DNA from: RUG14223 sp051881075
Lineage (GTDB): Bacteria; Bacillota; Clostridia; Oscillospirales; Acutalibacteraceae
Direction of reading: 5' to 3'
Assembly: GCA_051881075.1 (NCBI GenBank)
Contig: JBJEPE010000068.1
Location: 1-45,753 of the forward strand
DNA: 45,753 nucleotides
The position numbers and the translations under genes are program-made. The first letter of the stretch is position 1; each line of letters begins with the position of its first letter. Positions 32,757 through 40,591 of the stretch are shown piece after piece. The notes beneath the pieces were generated by a model that saw only the letters and a program-made list of their open reading frames with translations, was not told where the DNA came from and made no database searches.

Positions 32757-33458
32757 TTATTCTACCTTCATCATACGGTATCCAACGCCGATGTGGGTTT
32801 GAATATACTGCGGAGAATTTGGAACCGCCTCTAGCTTTTTTCGGAGTGTTGCCATAAAAACACGAAGTGAAGCAATATCGTTTTCCATACTGTTACCCCA
32901 TATTTTCTGTGTGATATAGGTATGAGTAAGAACCTTGCCGATATTCTGAGCAAGTAGGCATAACAGTTTATACTCAATCGGCGTAAGATGAAGTTCTTCG
33001 CCGTTCATATACGTACATCCGGCCGCATAGTCGATACGGAGCATACCGTTAGTAAATACAGAATCGTCTGTAGTGTTCTCGTTTTGCATAATGGAAATCC
33101 GCCTTTGCATTACACGCAAACGTGCCAGCAGTTCCTCAACGGAAAACGGTTTTGTCAAATAGTCATCGGCCCCGGCATCTAACGCATCTATTTTATCGGT
33201 ATCCTCGCTGCGTGCGCTGATAACTATAATCGGTACGTTGGACCATGTTCTTATCTTTTTAATCACATCGACGCCGTCCATATCCGGAAGTCCTAAATCC
33301 AAAAGAATAATATCCGGTCTGTGAGATGACGCTTCCATGATTGCGGCAGCACCGTTAGCTGCGGTTAAAAAACGGTATTCGTGCATTCGCAACGTCATGG
33401 TGATCAGGCTTTTAACGGAAGGGTCATCTTCCACAACTAAAATCATATATTTATTCAT
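32757..33458 (-). CDS. kdpE: KdpE-like OmpR-family response regulator
   Basis: A 233-residue OmpR/PhoB-type regulator. The receiver domain has E10-D11-D12, acceptor D54 in L-L-D-L-G-L-P-D-M-D-G and K103 in L-T-K-P. The C-terminal winged helix contains L-T-P-I-E-Y-K-L-L-C-L-L and R-V-F-M-A-T-L-R-K-K-L-E, ending T-H-I-G-V-G-Y-R-M. Its ATG lies inside the end of kdpD (8-base overlap), so the pair is coupled. As no kdpFABC is near, the likely target is the Ktr potassium uptake operon upstream, whose promoter carries 11-bp direct repeats of the kind OmpR-family proteins bind. Confidence 0.93.
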   Translation of the reverse strand: MNKYMILVVEDDPSVKSLITMTLRMHEYRFLTAANGAAAIMEASSHRPDIILLDLGLPDMDGVDVIKKIRTWSNVPIIVISARSEDTDKIDALDAGADDYLTKPFSVEELLARLRVMQRRISIMQNENTTDDSVFTNGMLRIDYAAGCTYMNGEELHLTPIEYKLLCLLAQNIGKVLTHTYITQKIWGNSMENDIASLRVFMATLRKKLEAVPNSPQYIQTHIGVGYRMMKVE

Positions 33459-36153
33459 TCAAATGTGCCTCCTCTGCAGGGAGAGTAAAGGAAAATACCG
33501 CTCCCTGCGGCTTATTATCTTTTACCGTTATAGTGCCGCCGTGAACCGTTACAATAGACTTGCACAGCGATAGGCCAAGTCCTAAACTGCGGCGGCTGTC
33601 CGCAACCTTATTGGCTCCGCTGTAAAACATATCAAAAATATGCGGCTTAACTTCATCGGTAATACCGAGTCCGTCATCCGAAATATGAATGACTGCTTTA
33701 TCGCCTTGGCGTTCTGTCAGAATTTTTATATTTGACCCGGGCGGTGTATATTTAATGGCGTTATCTACGATATTAATTATAACTTGGACAATCAATTTTG
33801 CATCCATTTTCGCAAGGAGAAATTCATCCTTGTGTTCCACAGTGATATTATGTTCCACACTTTTACGGTTGACATGGCGCAATGCCTCCGTTACGACATC
33901 CTCGACAAGCTCAGCGGAAATATGCAGATTCATACGTCCGTCTTCCAAGCGGGTAACTGACAGCAGGTTTTCAACCAAGTTAATCAGCCACATCGAATCG
34001 TTATAAATATCGGAATAGAGCCGATGCTTTGTCTCTGCATCAAATGCTTCTCCGTTTGTCAGCAAATTGCTGGCATTTCCGGATATAGAGGTCAAAGGTG
34101 TACGAAGGTCATGGGAAATCGCACGAAGAAGGTTTGCACGAAGCTGCTCATTACGGGCATAAATCGCCGCTTCTTCTTTTTCTTTGGCGTTCTTTTCGCT
34201 TTCCATAGCGAGGGCACTTTCACCGAGTATGGAAAGCATAATGCTGTTTTCAAAGGCATCCAAAGGATTATCGGCGATAACAATGCCTACAACACCATAA
34301 ACGTGGTCATTGACACGAATGGAAAGATATAAGCACTTGGCGCTTGATAAAGTATCGGTTGTTGCTCCTGCATGTTTATTATTTTTGAGTACCCAGCTTG
34401 CAACCGCTCTTTCGTTATCTGAAGTAAATTCCTTACCGATCGATTCCTCAGAGGCACTGAAGATGCGAGGCTTCTCCAATTCGCCGCCAGCCGCAGGATA
34501 GATGATAATATTTTTATCAAGCAGCTTTACCAACTGATTTGCAGTAACAGAAATAATATCATCCCTGCCCGCAGCCCGCTGAAGTAATTGGTTAGTGTCA
34601 AACAGAATCTTCGTACGGAATGCAGCCTGCGCCGATTGCTTTGCATGATTTTTAAGCCTGACAGACAGAGAGCCTGTAATCAACGCCGCTAAAAACATGA
34701 CAAGAAATGTTATCGTATATCTGCTGTCATATGCATGAAAAGTAAATCTCGGTTCGGTAAACAGGAAATTAAAAATAAATACGCTGACAATGGAAGAAAT
34801 CAGGCTATATATTCTTTTTGTGGTAACAACCGAGTTGACAAGCACACCAAGGATATAAACCGTTATAATGTTCGCTTCGGAAAAGCCCAAACTGTCAAAG
34901 ACAGCTCCGATAAGGCTTGCTGCAATCAGTATACCGGTACTTTTCAGAATATCCGGCGCAGAGAATACCACACTGCCTTTCTGCTTCTTTTTAGCGGTAT
35001 GATAGGTTGATATAGCCGAGGATGCGTCCGGTATCACGTGAATATCAAGATTAGGTGCGGCGGCGATTAGCTTTTCCGTCAGCGTCGGCTTGCTGAACAG
35101 ATGCTTTCGTGTAACAGCACTTCTGCCGATGACGATCTTGGATACACCGGATATCCTTGCAAATTCCGCAATCTGATACGGTACGTCGTCACCGTATACC
35201 GTTTCAATCTTCGCACCAAGCTGCTCTGCGAGCCTCATATTGGAACGCAGCCGTTTTTTGTTCTCATCGCTCATGGTCGGGACATCCGGTGTTTCAACAA
35301 ACAAAGCCGTAAATGTGCTGTGAAAGGCATTTGCCATTCTGGCGGCTGTCCGAATAATCTTCGCATTGGACGGTGCAGATGACAAGCAGACTAAAATATG
35401 TTCATCGGTATGGTAATCACCGTTTTTCTTAATACGGGCCTGCTCAGTCAAAAGATTTACACGATCGGCACAACGGCGCAGGGCAATCTCCCTTAAAGCG
35501 GTCAGATTATCTATGGTAAAAAAATTAGTAACTGCTCGCTGTTCATGTACTTCTTTATACACATTTCCGGTTTGCAGGCGTTCAATCAGATCTTGAGGTT
35601 CAATATCCACAAGTTCTACCTGATTGGCATTATCGAAAACTGAATCCGGAATACGTTCGCTGACCATAACGCCTGTAACGGAGGCTACTTGATCGTTAAG
35701 GCTTTCGATATGCTGTACATTGACCGTTGTATATACATCAATGCCGGCATTCAGCAGTTCCTGAATATCCTGATACCGTTTGGCATGACGGCATCCTTCT
35801 GCGTTTGTATGCGCCAATTCATCCACCAGTATCAACTGCGGATGTCTGGAGATGGCAGCATCAATATCAAATTCATGCAGAACGATGGAGTTATATTCCA
35901 CTATCTGAGTAGGGATACACTCCAGACCGCTGAGCAATGCGGTTGTCTGCGGATGCGAATGCGGCTCTATATATCCTGCGACAACGTCAATACCCCGGCT
36001 TTTTGCAGTGTGTGCCGCTTTCAGCATCGCATACGTTTTTCCTACTCCGGCAGCATAGCCGAAAAAGATTTTCAGATGTCCTCTGTTATCACTCGGCTCC
36101 TCACGCTGAATCGCTCTGAGTAATTCTTCCGGATCTTGTCTGTCTTCTGCCAT
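33451..36153 (-). CDS. kdpD: KdpD-like potassium/turgor sensor histidine kinase
   Basis: A 900-residue full-length KdpD. Domain order: N-terminal KdpD domain with Walker A G-Y-A-A-G-V-G-K-T (32-40) and L-I-L-V-D-E-L-A-H-T-N; USP domain (about 250-375); four-helix membrane domain (about 400-500); a GAF-like region; HisKA with H681 in A-I-S-H-D-L-R-T-P-L; and HATPase with N-I-V-D-N-A-I-K-Y and S-D-D-G-L-G-I. The USP segment contains S-A-P-S followed about 18 residues later by F-T-A-L-F, reminiscent of the c-di-AMP-binding motif described for staphylococcal KdpD, so c-di-AMP sensing is possible. GGAGG precedes the ATG. Coupled to kdpE; a 140-base gap separates it from the ktr genes. Confidence 0.95.
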   Translation of the reverse strand: MAEDRQDPEELLRAIQREEPSDNRGHLKIFFGYAAGVGKTYAMLKAAHTAKSRGIDVVAGYIEPHSHPQTTALLSGLECIPTQIVEYNSIVLHEFDIDAAISRHPQLILVDELAHTNAEGCRHAKRYQDIQELLNAGIDVYTTVNVQHIESLNDQVASVTGVMVSERIPDSVFDNANQVELVDIEPQDLIERLQTGNVYKEVHEQRAVTNFFTIDNLTALREIALRRCADRVNLLTEQARIKKNGDYHTDEHILVCLSSAPSNAKIIRTAARMANAFHSTFTALFVETPDVPTMSDENKKRLRSNMRLAEQLGAKIETVYGDDVPYQIAEFARISGVSKIVIGRSAVTRKHLFSKPTLTEKLIAAAPNLDIHVIPDASSAISTYHTAKKKQKGSVVFSAPDILKSTGILIAASLIGAVFDSLGFSEANIITVYILGVLVNSVVTTKRIYSLISSIVSVFIFNFLFTEPRFTFHAYDSRYTITFLVMFLAALITGSLSVRLKNHAKQSAQAAFRTKILFDTNQLLQRAAGRDDIISVTANQLVKLLDKNIIIYPAAGGELEKPRIFSASEESIGKEFTSDNERAVASWVLKNNKHAGATTDTLSSAKCLYLSIRVNDHVYGVVGIVIADNPLDAFENSIMLSILGESALAMESEKNAKEKEEAAIYARNEQLRANLLRAISHDLRTPLTSISGNASNLLTNGEAFDAETKHRLYSDIYNDSMWLINLVENLLSVTRLEDGRMNLHISAELVEDVVTEALRHVNRKSVEHNITVEHKDEFLLAKMDAKLIVQVIINIVDNAIKYTPPGSNIKILTERQGDKAVIHISDDGLGITDEVKPHIFDMFYSGANKVADSRRSLGLGLSLCKSIVTVHGGTITVKDNKPQGAVFSFTLPAEEAHLNE

Positions 36154-36233
36154 CTCTACCGCCTCCGATTTCTATAATTTCTATTTTTATTTTATCCGAT
36201 ATCATATAAATTGAATGAAAATAAGCGGGATAT

Positions 36234-36256
36234 CGGAAAAAGATTGCATAAAGATT
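36234..36256. promoter_or_regulatory. 11-bp-spaced direct repeat upstream of kdpD
   Basis: AAAGATT occurs at 36239-36245 and 36250-36256, exactly 11 bases apart, about 85 bases upstream of the kdpD ATG. The spacing and the core (A/T)AAGAT match the repeat before ktrB. It is a candidate KdpE site. Palindromic GATATC motifs lie on its minus-strand downstream side. Confidence 0.4.
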
Positions 36257-36293
36257 ATATCACAAAACCCGTATTAGTTCTACAAAAATCCGA

Positions 36294-36803
36294 TTAAAAT
36301 TCGTTATCGCATCCAATCGACTCAATCAGCTCCTTAAGCATTTTTCTATGTTGCGTAACCATTTTATCATTTCTACTCAAAAGACCGATATATTGCTGTC
36401 CTGCTTCAAGTAGTTCAACCGAGCACCCCAAAGTATCCGAATAATAATCGGTTTTTCTGAGAGGTACCGCAGCGTCATCTCTCGTTGTCAAAAGAACAAA
36501 CCCTATGTCTATGCGGTTATTTTCCAAAGCAATATGTATTTGTTCCGCCGTACCTATAAAGAAATATAGCTTACAGTCCGGATTCTTTTTGGATAGCAAT
36601 TCGAGGCCTTCTGAAACAGAGGAGATAATTACCGGATTTTCAAAAGCAATGCGCAGTCCGTCTGATTGCTTTACACTGATGCCAGCCGATATTCTCTTTT
36701 TATTCTCTGCCAAAAAACAGTCAAGCTGTTTCATCAAAAAATATCCGAAAATAAGCAGGGCAACAGCAACTACAATAATCAGGGCAATATAAACCGGTTT
36801 CAT
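36294..36803 (-). CDS. Membrane-anchored LysR-effector-like protein
   Basis: A 169-residue protein with one N-terminal membrane helix (about 5-25) and a soluble domain. The domain resembles the first lobe of LysR-type effector domains: G-L-R-I-A-F-E-N-P-V-I-I-S-S-V then L-L-S-K-K-N-P-D-C-K-L-Y-F-F-I-G and I-A-L-E-N-N-R-I-D-I-G-F-V. There is no helix-turn-helix. It lies 16 bases after ktrA with a GGGGG ribosome-binding site, so it is part of the ktr operon. It may sense a ligand for the transporter or for KdpD; this is inference. Family assignment is by pattern only. Confidence 0.6.
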   Translation of the reverse strand: MKPVYIALIIVVAVALLIFGYFLMKQLDCFLAENKKRISAGISVKQSDGLRIAFENPVIISSVSEGLELLSKKNPDCKLYFFIGTAEQIHIALENNRIDIGFVLLTTRDDAAVPLRKTDYYSDTLGCSVELLEAGQQYIGLLSRNDKMVTQHRKMLKELIESIGCDNEF

Positions 36804-36819
36804 TGCTCTGTTCCCCCTT

Positions 36820-37467
36820 TCAGATACGAAAGCATTTATGAATGCTCTTCATATCTCCGAGTACAAGCATTGTCTGCATCGGATCCAGGTGAGTTTCAGA
36901 TGAAATGTTCATGTCCAGCTTTCCGTCTTTTTTCAGCGCCATAATATTAATATTATATTTTTTCCGAATATCTATTTGCCCGATTGTTTTCCCAATCCAG
37001 CTCTGAGGAACGCCAATCTCAAAAATTGCATAACCGTCATCTAATTCAATGTAATCAAAGATGTGATCAGAGCTGTAGCGGATAGCCGTCCAGTTAGCCA
37101 GTTGCTTTTCGGGATATACCACTTCGTCAGCGCCGTTTCTAAGAAGGAATTTGGCATGAACATCCCGTGCAGCTCTTGATACCACCTTTTTTGCACCAAG
37201 TTCCCTTAAAAACGCAGTCGTTTCCAAAGAGCTTTGAAAATCATCGCCAATAGCCACAATGCAAACGTCAAAATTGCGGACACCGAGGGATCGGAGAAAT
37301 TCCTCATTTGTACAGTCGCCGATCTGCCCGTTTGTAACATAGGGCATCACCGCTTCTACACGATCCTCCTGCTTATCCACTGCCATAATCTGATGATTTA
37401 ATTCATGGAGTTTGATGGCGATATGTCTGCCGAATCTGCCAAGTCCAATCAGTAAAATAGATTTCAT
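36820..37467 (-). CDS. ktrA: KtrA/TrkA-type potassium channel gating subunit
   Basis: A 215-residue RCK protein of KtrA size. The Rossmann motif L-I-G-L-G-R-F-G-R-H-I-A is near residue 5 and the acidic ribose ligand is in M-A-V-D-K. G-D-C-T and V-A-I-G-D-D-F-Q-S-S follow, and the C-terminal RCK_C domain runs from about 140. It binds ATP/ADP (and c-di-AMP in some relatives) and gates the membrane subunit KtrB. The KtrB stop is 14 bases upstream of its ATG, with AAAGGAG between. Confidence 0.94.
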   Translation of the reverse strand: MKSILLIGLGRFGRHIAIKLHELNHQIMAVDKQEDRVEAVMPYVTNGQIGDCTNEEFLRSLGVRNFDVCIVAIGDDFQSSLETTAFLRELGAKKVVSRAARDVHAKFLLRNGADEVVYPEKQLANWTAIRYSSDHIFDYIELDDGYAIFEIGVPQSWIGKTIGQIDIRKKYNINIMALKKDGKLDMNISSETHLDPMQTMLVLGDMKSIHKCFRI

Positions 37468-37481
37468 CGCTTTTATCTCCT

Positions 37482-38816
37482 TTACCCTACCGTAAGTTTT
37501 TCCTGAGGATATTTTGAATATCCTGAATTTGATTTTGAAAATGCCGCAAAGATCAGTGTAAGTCCGCCTACTCTGCCAAAGAACATCAGCAGAATCAGAA
37601 TCATCTGCGAAATAACGCTAAGTTCTGGTGTTATGCCGAGCGAAAGTCCGACCGTACCAATAGCTGAAGCTGTTTCAAACAACGCTGAAAGAATAGGCAA
37701 ATTTTCTATTCTGCTGATGATAATTCCGCTTGTCAAAAACAATGTTATGTACATGAGCGCAATCGTTGCGGCGCTACGCACCGTTTCAAACGCTACTCTT
37801 CTTCCGAAGAAGTGGGTATCTTCGTTTTTTCTGAAAACTGAGAATGCGGAGGAAAACAGAACGGCAACTGTGGTGGTTTTCATACCGCCCGCCGTAGATC
37901 CCGGCGAACCGCCGATCAGCATCAGGACAATAATAAACATCCGCCCTGCTTCGCTGAAAGCGGACAAATTCGCCGTATTGAAGCCTGCCGTCCTTGGTGT
38001 AATCGACTGAAACAGGGACACCAAGATGCGTTCCGGAATAGGATATTCTGAAAGCTCAAAAAAGAAGAAATAAAGCGCAGGCAGAATAATAAGAATACCC
38101 GTGACGGTAAGTATAACCTTACTTTGCATTCGGTACTGCTTGAAATGCCATTTATTATTTCTGATGTCATCCCACGTGAAGAATCCAATGCCTCCAAACA
38201 CAATCAGCAGCATAATAATGCCGTTTACAGTCCAGATTCCTGCATATGAGGTCAATGAAGAAAACGGCTCTTTGATTCCCATTAAGTCAAAGCCGGCGTT
38301 ACAGAAAGCCGAAACTGAATGAAATAACGCATACCATGCGCCCTGCAACGGTCCGTATTCCCTACAGAATACCGTAGCAAGCAGCGCTGCTCCAATCAGT
38401 TCCGTAATTATGGTGACTTTCAGAATAAAGCCGGTCATTCTGACAATTCCGCCGACGTGCGGAGCCGATATCGCCTCCTGCATCGTACTGCGCTGCATAA
38501 GACCGATTTTCCGTCCGGAGAAAATGGCGACCGATGCCGCAGTAGTCACGACACCCATTCCGCCCACCTGAATCAGAAGCATAATCACAAGCTGTCCGAA
38601 GGATGACCAATAGGTTGCGGTGTCATGCAGTACCAGTCCTGTAACGCACACGGCAGATGTTGAAGTAAAAACAGCATCTTTAAAAGGAGCATGTCCCGGC
38701 ACTCTTGTTGAAATCGGGAGCATCAAAAGCAGAGTCCCGATCATAATAACTGAAAAAAAACTCAATATGATAATCTGAAAAGACGAAATATGTCTATTAC
38801 TACGTCCTATTCTCAT
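37482..38816 (-). CDS. ktrB: KtrB/TrkH-type potassium uptake membrane subunit
   Basis: A 444-residue, four-fold-repeat channel protein of standard KtrB length. The four selectivity-filter loops are visible: A-V-C-V-T-G-L, A-F-C-N-A-G-F-D, T-P-R-T-A-G-F-N and A-I-G-T-V-G-L-S. It imports K+ (with Na+ in characterised Ktr systems). First gene of a potassium operon, with GAGGTGG before its ATG. A tandem 11-bp repeat and a TATAAT-like -10 (about 38853-38858) lie upstream. I saw no ydaO-type leader. Confidence 0.95.
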   Translation of the reverse strand: MRIGRSNRHISSFQIIILSFFSVIMIGTLLLMLPISTRVPGHAPFKDAVFTSTSAVCVTGLVLHDTATYWSSFGQLVIMLLIQVGGMGVVTTAASVAIFSGRKIGLMQRSTMQEAISAPHVGGIVRMTGFILKVTIITELIGAALLATVFCREYGPLQGAWYALFHSVSAFCNAGFDLMGIKEPFSSLTSYAGIWTVNGIIMLLIVFGGIGFFTWDDIRNNKWHFKQYRMQSKVILTVTGILIILPALYFFFFELSEYPIPERILVSLFQSITPRTAGFNTANLSAFSEAGRMFIIVLMLIGGSPGSTAGGMKTTTVAVLFSSAFSVFRKNEDTHFFGRRVAFETVRSAATIALMYITLFLTSGIIISRIENLPILSALFETASAIGTVGLSLGITPELSVISQMILILLMFFGRVGGLTLIFAAFSKSNSGYSKYPQEKLTVG

Positions 38817-38906
38817 TATGCCACCTCACAGCAGATATAGCTTTACAATTATATCGTCTTTATTTTATCTTAATTTCAATTAAATGCGTATAAAGATATA
38901 ATCGTG

Positions 38907-38928
38907 TGTATTAAGATTGTATTAAGAT
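38907..38928. promoter_or_regulatory. Perfect tandem 11-bp repeat upstream of ktrB (candidate KdpE box)
   Basis: TGTATTAAGAT occurs twice head to tail (38907-38917 and 38918-38928). A third, imperfect copy, CGTATAAAGAT, is at 38887-38897. Direct repeats one helical turn apart are typical operators of OmpR/PhoB-family regulators. They lie 90-110 bases upstream of the ktrB ATG, on the upstream side of the likely promoter. Confidence 0.55.
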
Positions 38929-38994
38929 GATCTAAAACCTTATAAGATACATATTTAATGATTAATTCGTTCATTTAGCCCCATACCGATAGAC

Positions 38995-39031
38995 AAAAGA
39001 GCAACAGCGGAAAATCCGCTGTTGCTCTTTT
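38995..39031 (-). terminator. Terminator of the YbjQ-family operon
   Basis: A perfect 16-bp stem, AAAAGAGCAACAGCGG with its complement, around a five-base loop. The stem ends in T-runs on both strands. It lies 22 bases beyond the stop at 39053 and upstream of ktrB. Confidence 0.85.
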
Positions 39032-39052
39032 TGACTCTCATTTTTCTTACCG

Positions 39053-39370
39053 TTATTCAGTTATAAACTTTACGGCTGTTCCGTATGCAATAACTTCAGC
39101 CGCGCCCTGCATAACAGCGGCAGAGGCATACCGTACATTAACCACTGCATCGGCTCCCATCTGTTCGGCTTCATCCACCATACGCTTGGTCGCCAAGGCG
39201 CGCGCTTCATTCATCATTTCATTGTATGCTTTCAGCTCACCGCCCACAAGGTTTTTAAAGCTTTGGGTAATATCTCTGCCTATGTTTTTGCTTTGAATGG
39301 TGCTTCCGCGAACCAAGCCCAGCATTTCAAGCTTTTTACCCGTAATGTAATCAGTATTTACTAAGATCAT
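39053..39370 (-). CDS. YbjQ/UPF0145 heavy-metal-binding-domain family protein
   Basis: A 105-residue protein matching the YbjQ family in length and motifs: M-I-L-V-N-T-D-Y-I-T-G-K-K-L at the start, then G-L-V-R-G-S-T-I, the long helix with N-E-M-M-N-E-A-R-A-L-A, and M-G-A-D-A-V-V-N-V-R-Y at the end. The family forms pentameric rings; its role is unclear despite the metal-binding name. I prefer the ATG at 39370 over a GTG at 39382, which lies on the ribosome-binding sequence. It overlaps the end of the upstream gene by about 20 bases, so the two are co-translated. Confidence 0.88.
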   Translation of the reverse strand: MILVNTDYITGKKLEMLGLVRGSTIQSKNIGRDITQSFKNLVGGELKAYNEMMNEARALATKRMVDEAEQMGADAVVNVRYASAAVMQGAAEVIAYGTAVKFITE

Positions 39371-39575
39371 CTTCTTCTCCACTCCTTATTTCTTTTATTC
39401 TTTCAAAACATACCGCTGCCATTACAACAGCAAGTACAAGGGGAACAATGCCTAACAGGTACTTCCAAAGTCCGTCTAGCGACTTAATCAGAACACCGAA
39501 ATATATACCGCAATATAAAATAAATATTACGGTTATGATAATCGGCGCAATCATTTTCTTGTGATACAGTTTCAT
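39351..39575 (-). CDS. Small two-helix membrane protein
   Basis: A 74-residue protein with two membrane helices (about 8-28 and 38-58) and a charged tail (E-I-R-S-G-E-E-D-D-L). ATG at 39575 has GAGGTG four bases upstream; the longer open frame to 39650 lacks a site. It overlaps the YbjQ-family gene, suggesting a functional pair. No family recognised. Confidence 0.65.
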   Translation of the reverse strand: MKLYHKKMIAPIIITVIFILYCGIYFGVLIKSLDGLWKYLLGIVPLVLAVVMAAVCFERIKEIRSGEEDDLSKY

Positions 39576-39670
39576 AAAACACCTCTGAATATACTTGTCT
39601 GATAATATTATACTCATGAGATGAATGATTTTCAAGTCTAAAGTGTCCAAAAATTAAAAACTTCAAAAAG

Positions 39671-39934
39671 CTATGCAAAAATATCCATTGGGGAGTGGAT
39701 TTCAAGATAACTTTCAGACAACACAAAGACCTTGTCTCCGCAATGAATAACGTCATTTCCGTTTGGAATTAAAACCCTTTCATCTCTCGCTATGGCACCG
39801 ATGATTACGCCCTTTTTCAGATTCATTCCATTACTCTTAAAGGATATGTTCGCTTTCTTAAATCCGACCGGTATGTTAAACTCGCTGATTTTCTGTTCGA
39901 TAAGCCGCTCTGCCCACCACGGTGATAGTGACAT
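39671..39934 (-). pseudogene. Remnant of a TrkA-type C-terminal (RCK_C) domain
   Basis: An 87-codon frame encoding what looks like the C-terminal RCK domain of a TrkA protein: V-G-F-K-K-A-N-I-S-F, G-V-I-I-G-A-I-A-R-D-E, L-I-P-N-G-N-D-V-I-H-C-G-D-K-V-F-V-L-S. A complete TrkA of this class has about 450 residues; the Rossmann parts are missing and an in-frame TAG lies four codons upstream of the first ATG. The ATG has no properly spaced ribosome-binding site. It is probably a deletion remnant left at the edge of the accessory patch. Confidence 0.65.
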
Positions 39935-40251
39935 CTCCGTCAGCTAATGGAAATTAGGGGGAAAAACCCTATTTCAGTTAAAACAAGTGGAGTGGTTAAT
40001 TCCGAATCATGAAAACGGAAGCCATTTCACTTGAAATTTGAAAACTGAATAAATCACTAACTAAGACTTTATTTCTGATAATTTTAGCCACCTTATCAGG
40101 TACGCCGTAATTTCTGCATTGCAGAATAGAGAGAAATTCCTGTATAAAATGGGCTACACCTGTTACGGTGATGGCAGTCAGAAGGATAATGTATCCTAGT
40201 TTGAGGCTGTCTCTATAATTAGTAGAAATAAATCGAACGCTTTATAAAACC
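39935..40251. other. Intergenic stretch with a possible short coding relic
   Basis: No complete gene. From 40065 to a TAG at 40197-40199, one plus-strand frame is open for 44 codons with gene-like composition (A-V-I-S-A-L-Q-N-R-E-K-F-L-Y-K-M-G-Y-T-C-Y), but it has no start signal. It may be the end of a lost gene. I do not recognise it. Confidence 0.25.
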
Positions 40252-40280
40252 TTGTGTTTCCCGATAAAATATGCTATACT
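40252..40280 (+). promoter_or_regulatory. Promoter of the XRE/LuxR regulator pair
   Basis: TTGTGT (40252-40257) and TATACT (40275-40280) are 17 bases apart, with an extended TGC before the -10. The XRE start codon is about 90 bases downstream. Confidence 0.6.
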
Positions 40281-40368
40281 TTTATTAAAATTTTTATGTA
40301 TCGGTCGTCTTTCTTTTAACCGGAGCTGTTACCGATTACCAAAACACCTTAGAAACGAGGAAACAGGT

Positions 40369-40578
40369 ATGACTGTAAGTTATAAAAAACTATGGAAATT
40401 GCTTATTGATAAGAACATGAAAAAGAAAGACCTTGAAAAACCAGCAGGGATAAGCAACTATGTTATCTCAAAAATGAACAAGGGTAAAAACATAGCCGTG
40501 GATATCGTAGGCAAGATTTGCGGTGCATTAGACTGTACTCCAAATGACATCATGGAGTTCATCCATGATAGCAATTAA
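40369..40578 (+). CDS. Small XRE-family regulator (YozG-like)
   Basis: A 69-residue helix-turn-helix protein: Y-K-K-L-W-K-L-L-I-D-K-N-M-K-K-K-D-L, then S-N-Y-V-I-S-K-M-N-K-G-K-N and a C-terminal C-G-A-L-D-C-T-P-N-D-I-M-E. This is the short Cro/CI-like type common on Gram-positive mobile elements. The ATG at 40369 has GAGGAAACAGGT before it; the open frame extends further upstream without a better site. The LuxR-fusion gene begins 13 bases after its stop, so both are in one operon. Confidence 0.88.
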   Translation: MTVSYKKLWKLLIDKNMKKKDLEKPAGISNYVISKMNKGKNIAVDIVGKICGALDCTPNDIMEFIHDSN

Positions 40579-40591
40579 GGGGGACGGTATC

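Noticed and set aside
38817..38994. c-di-AMP (ydaO) riboswitch upstream of ktrB
   Set aside because: The leader is short and AT-rich with direct repeats; none of the expected stems is present.
39484..39756. 90-codon minus-strand open frame
   Set aside because: It overlaps the small membrane protein gene and the TrkA remnant in another frame and has no start signal.
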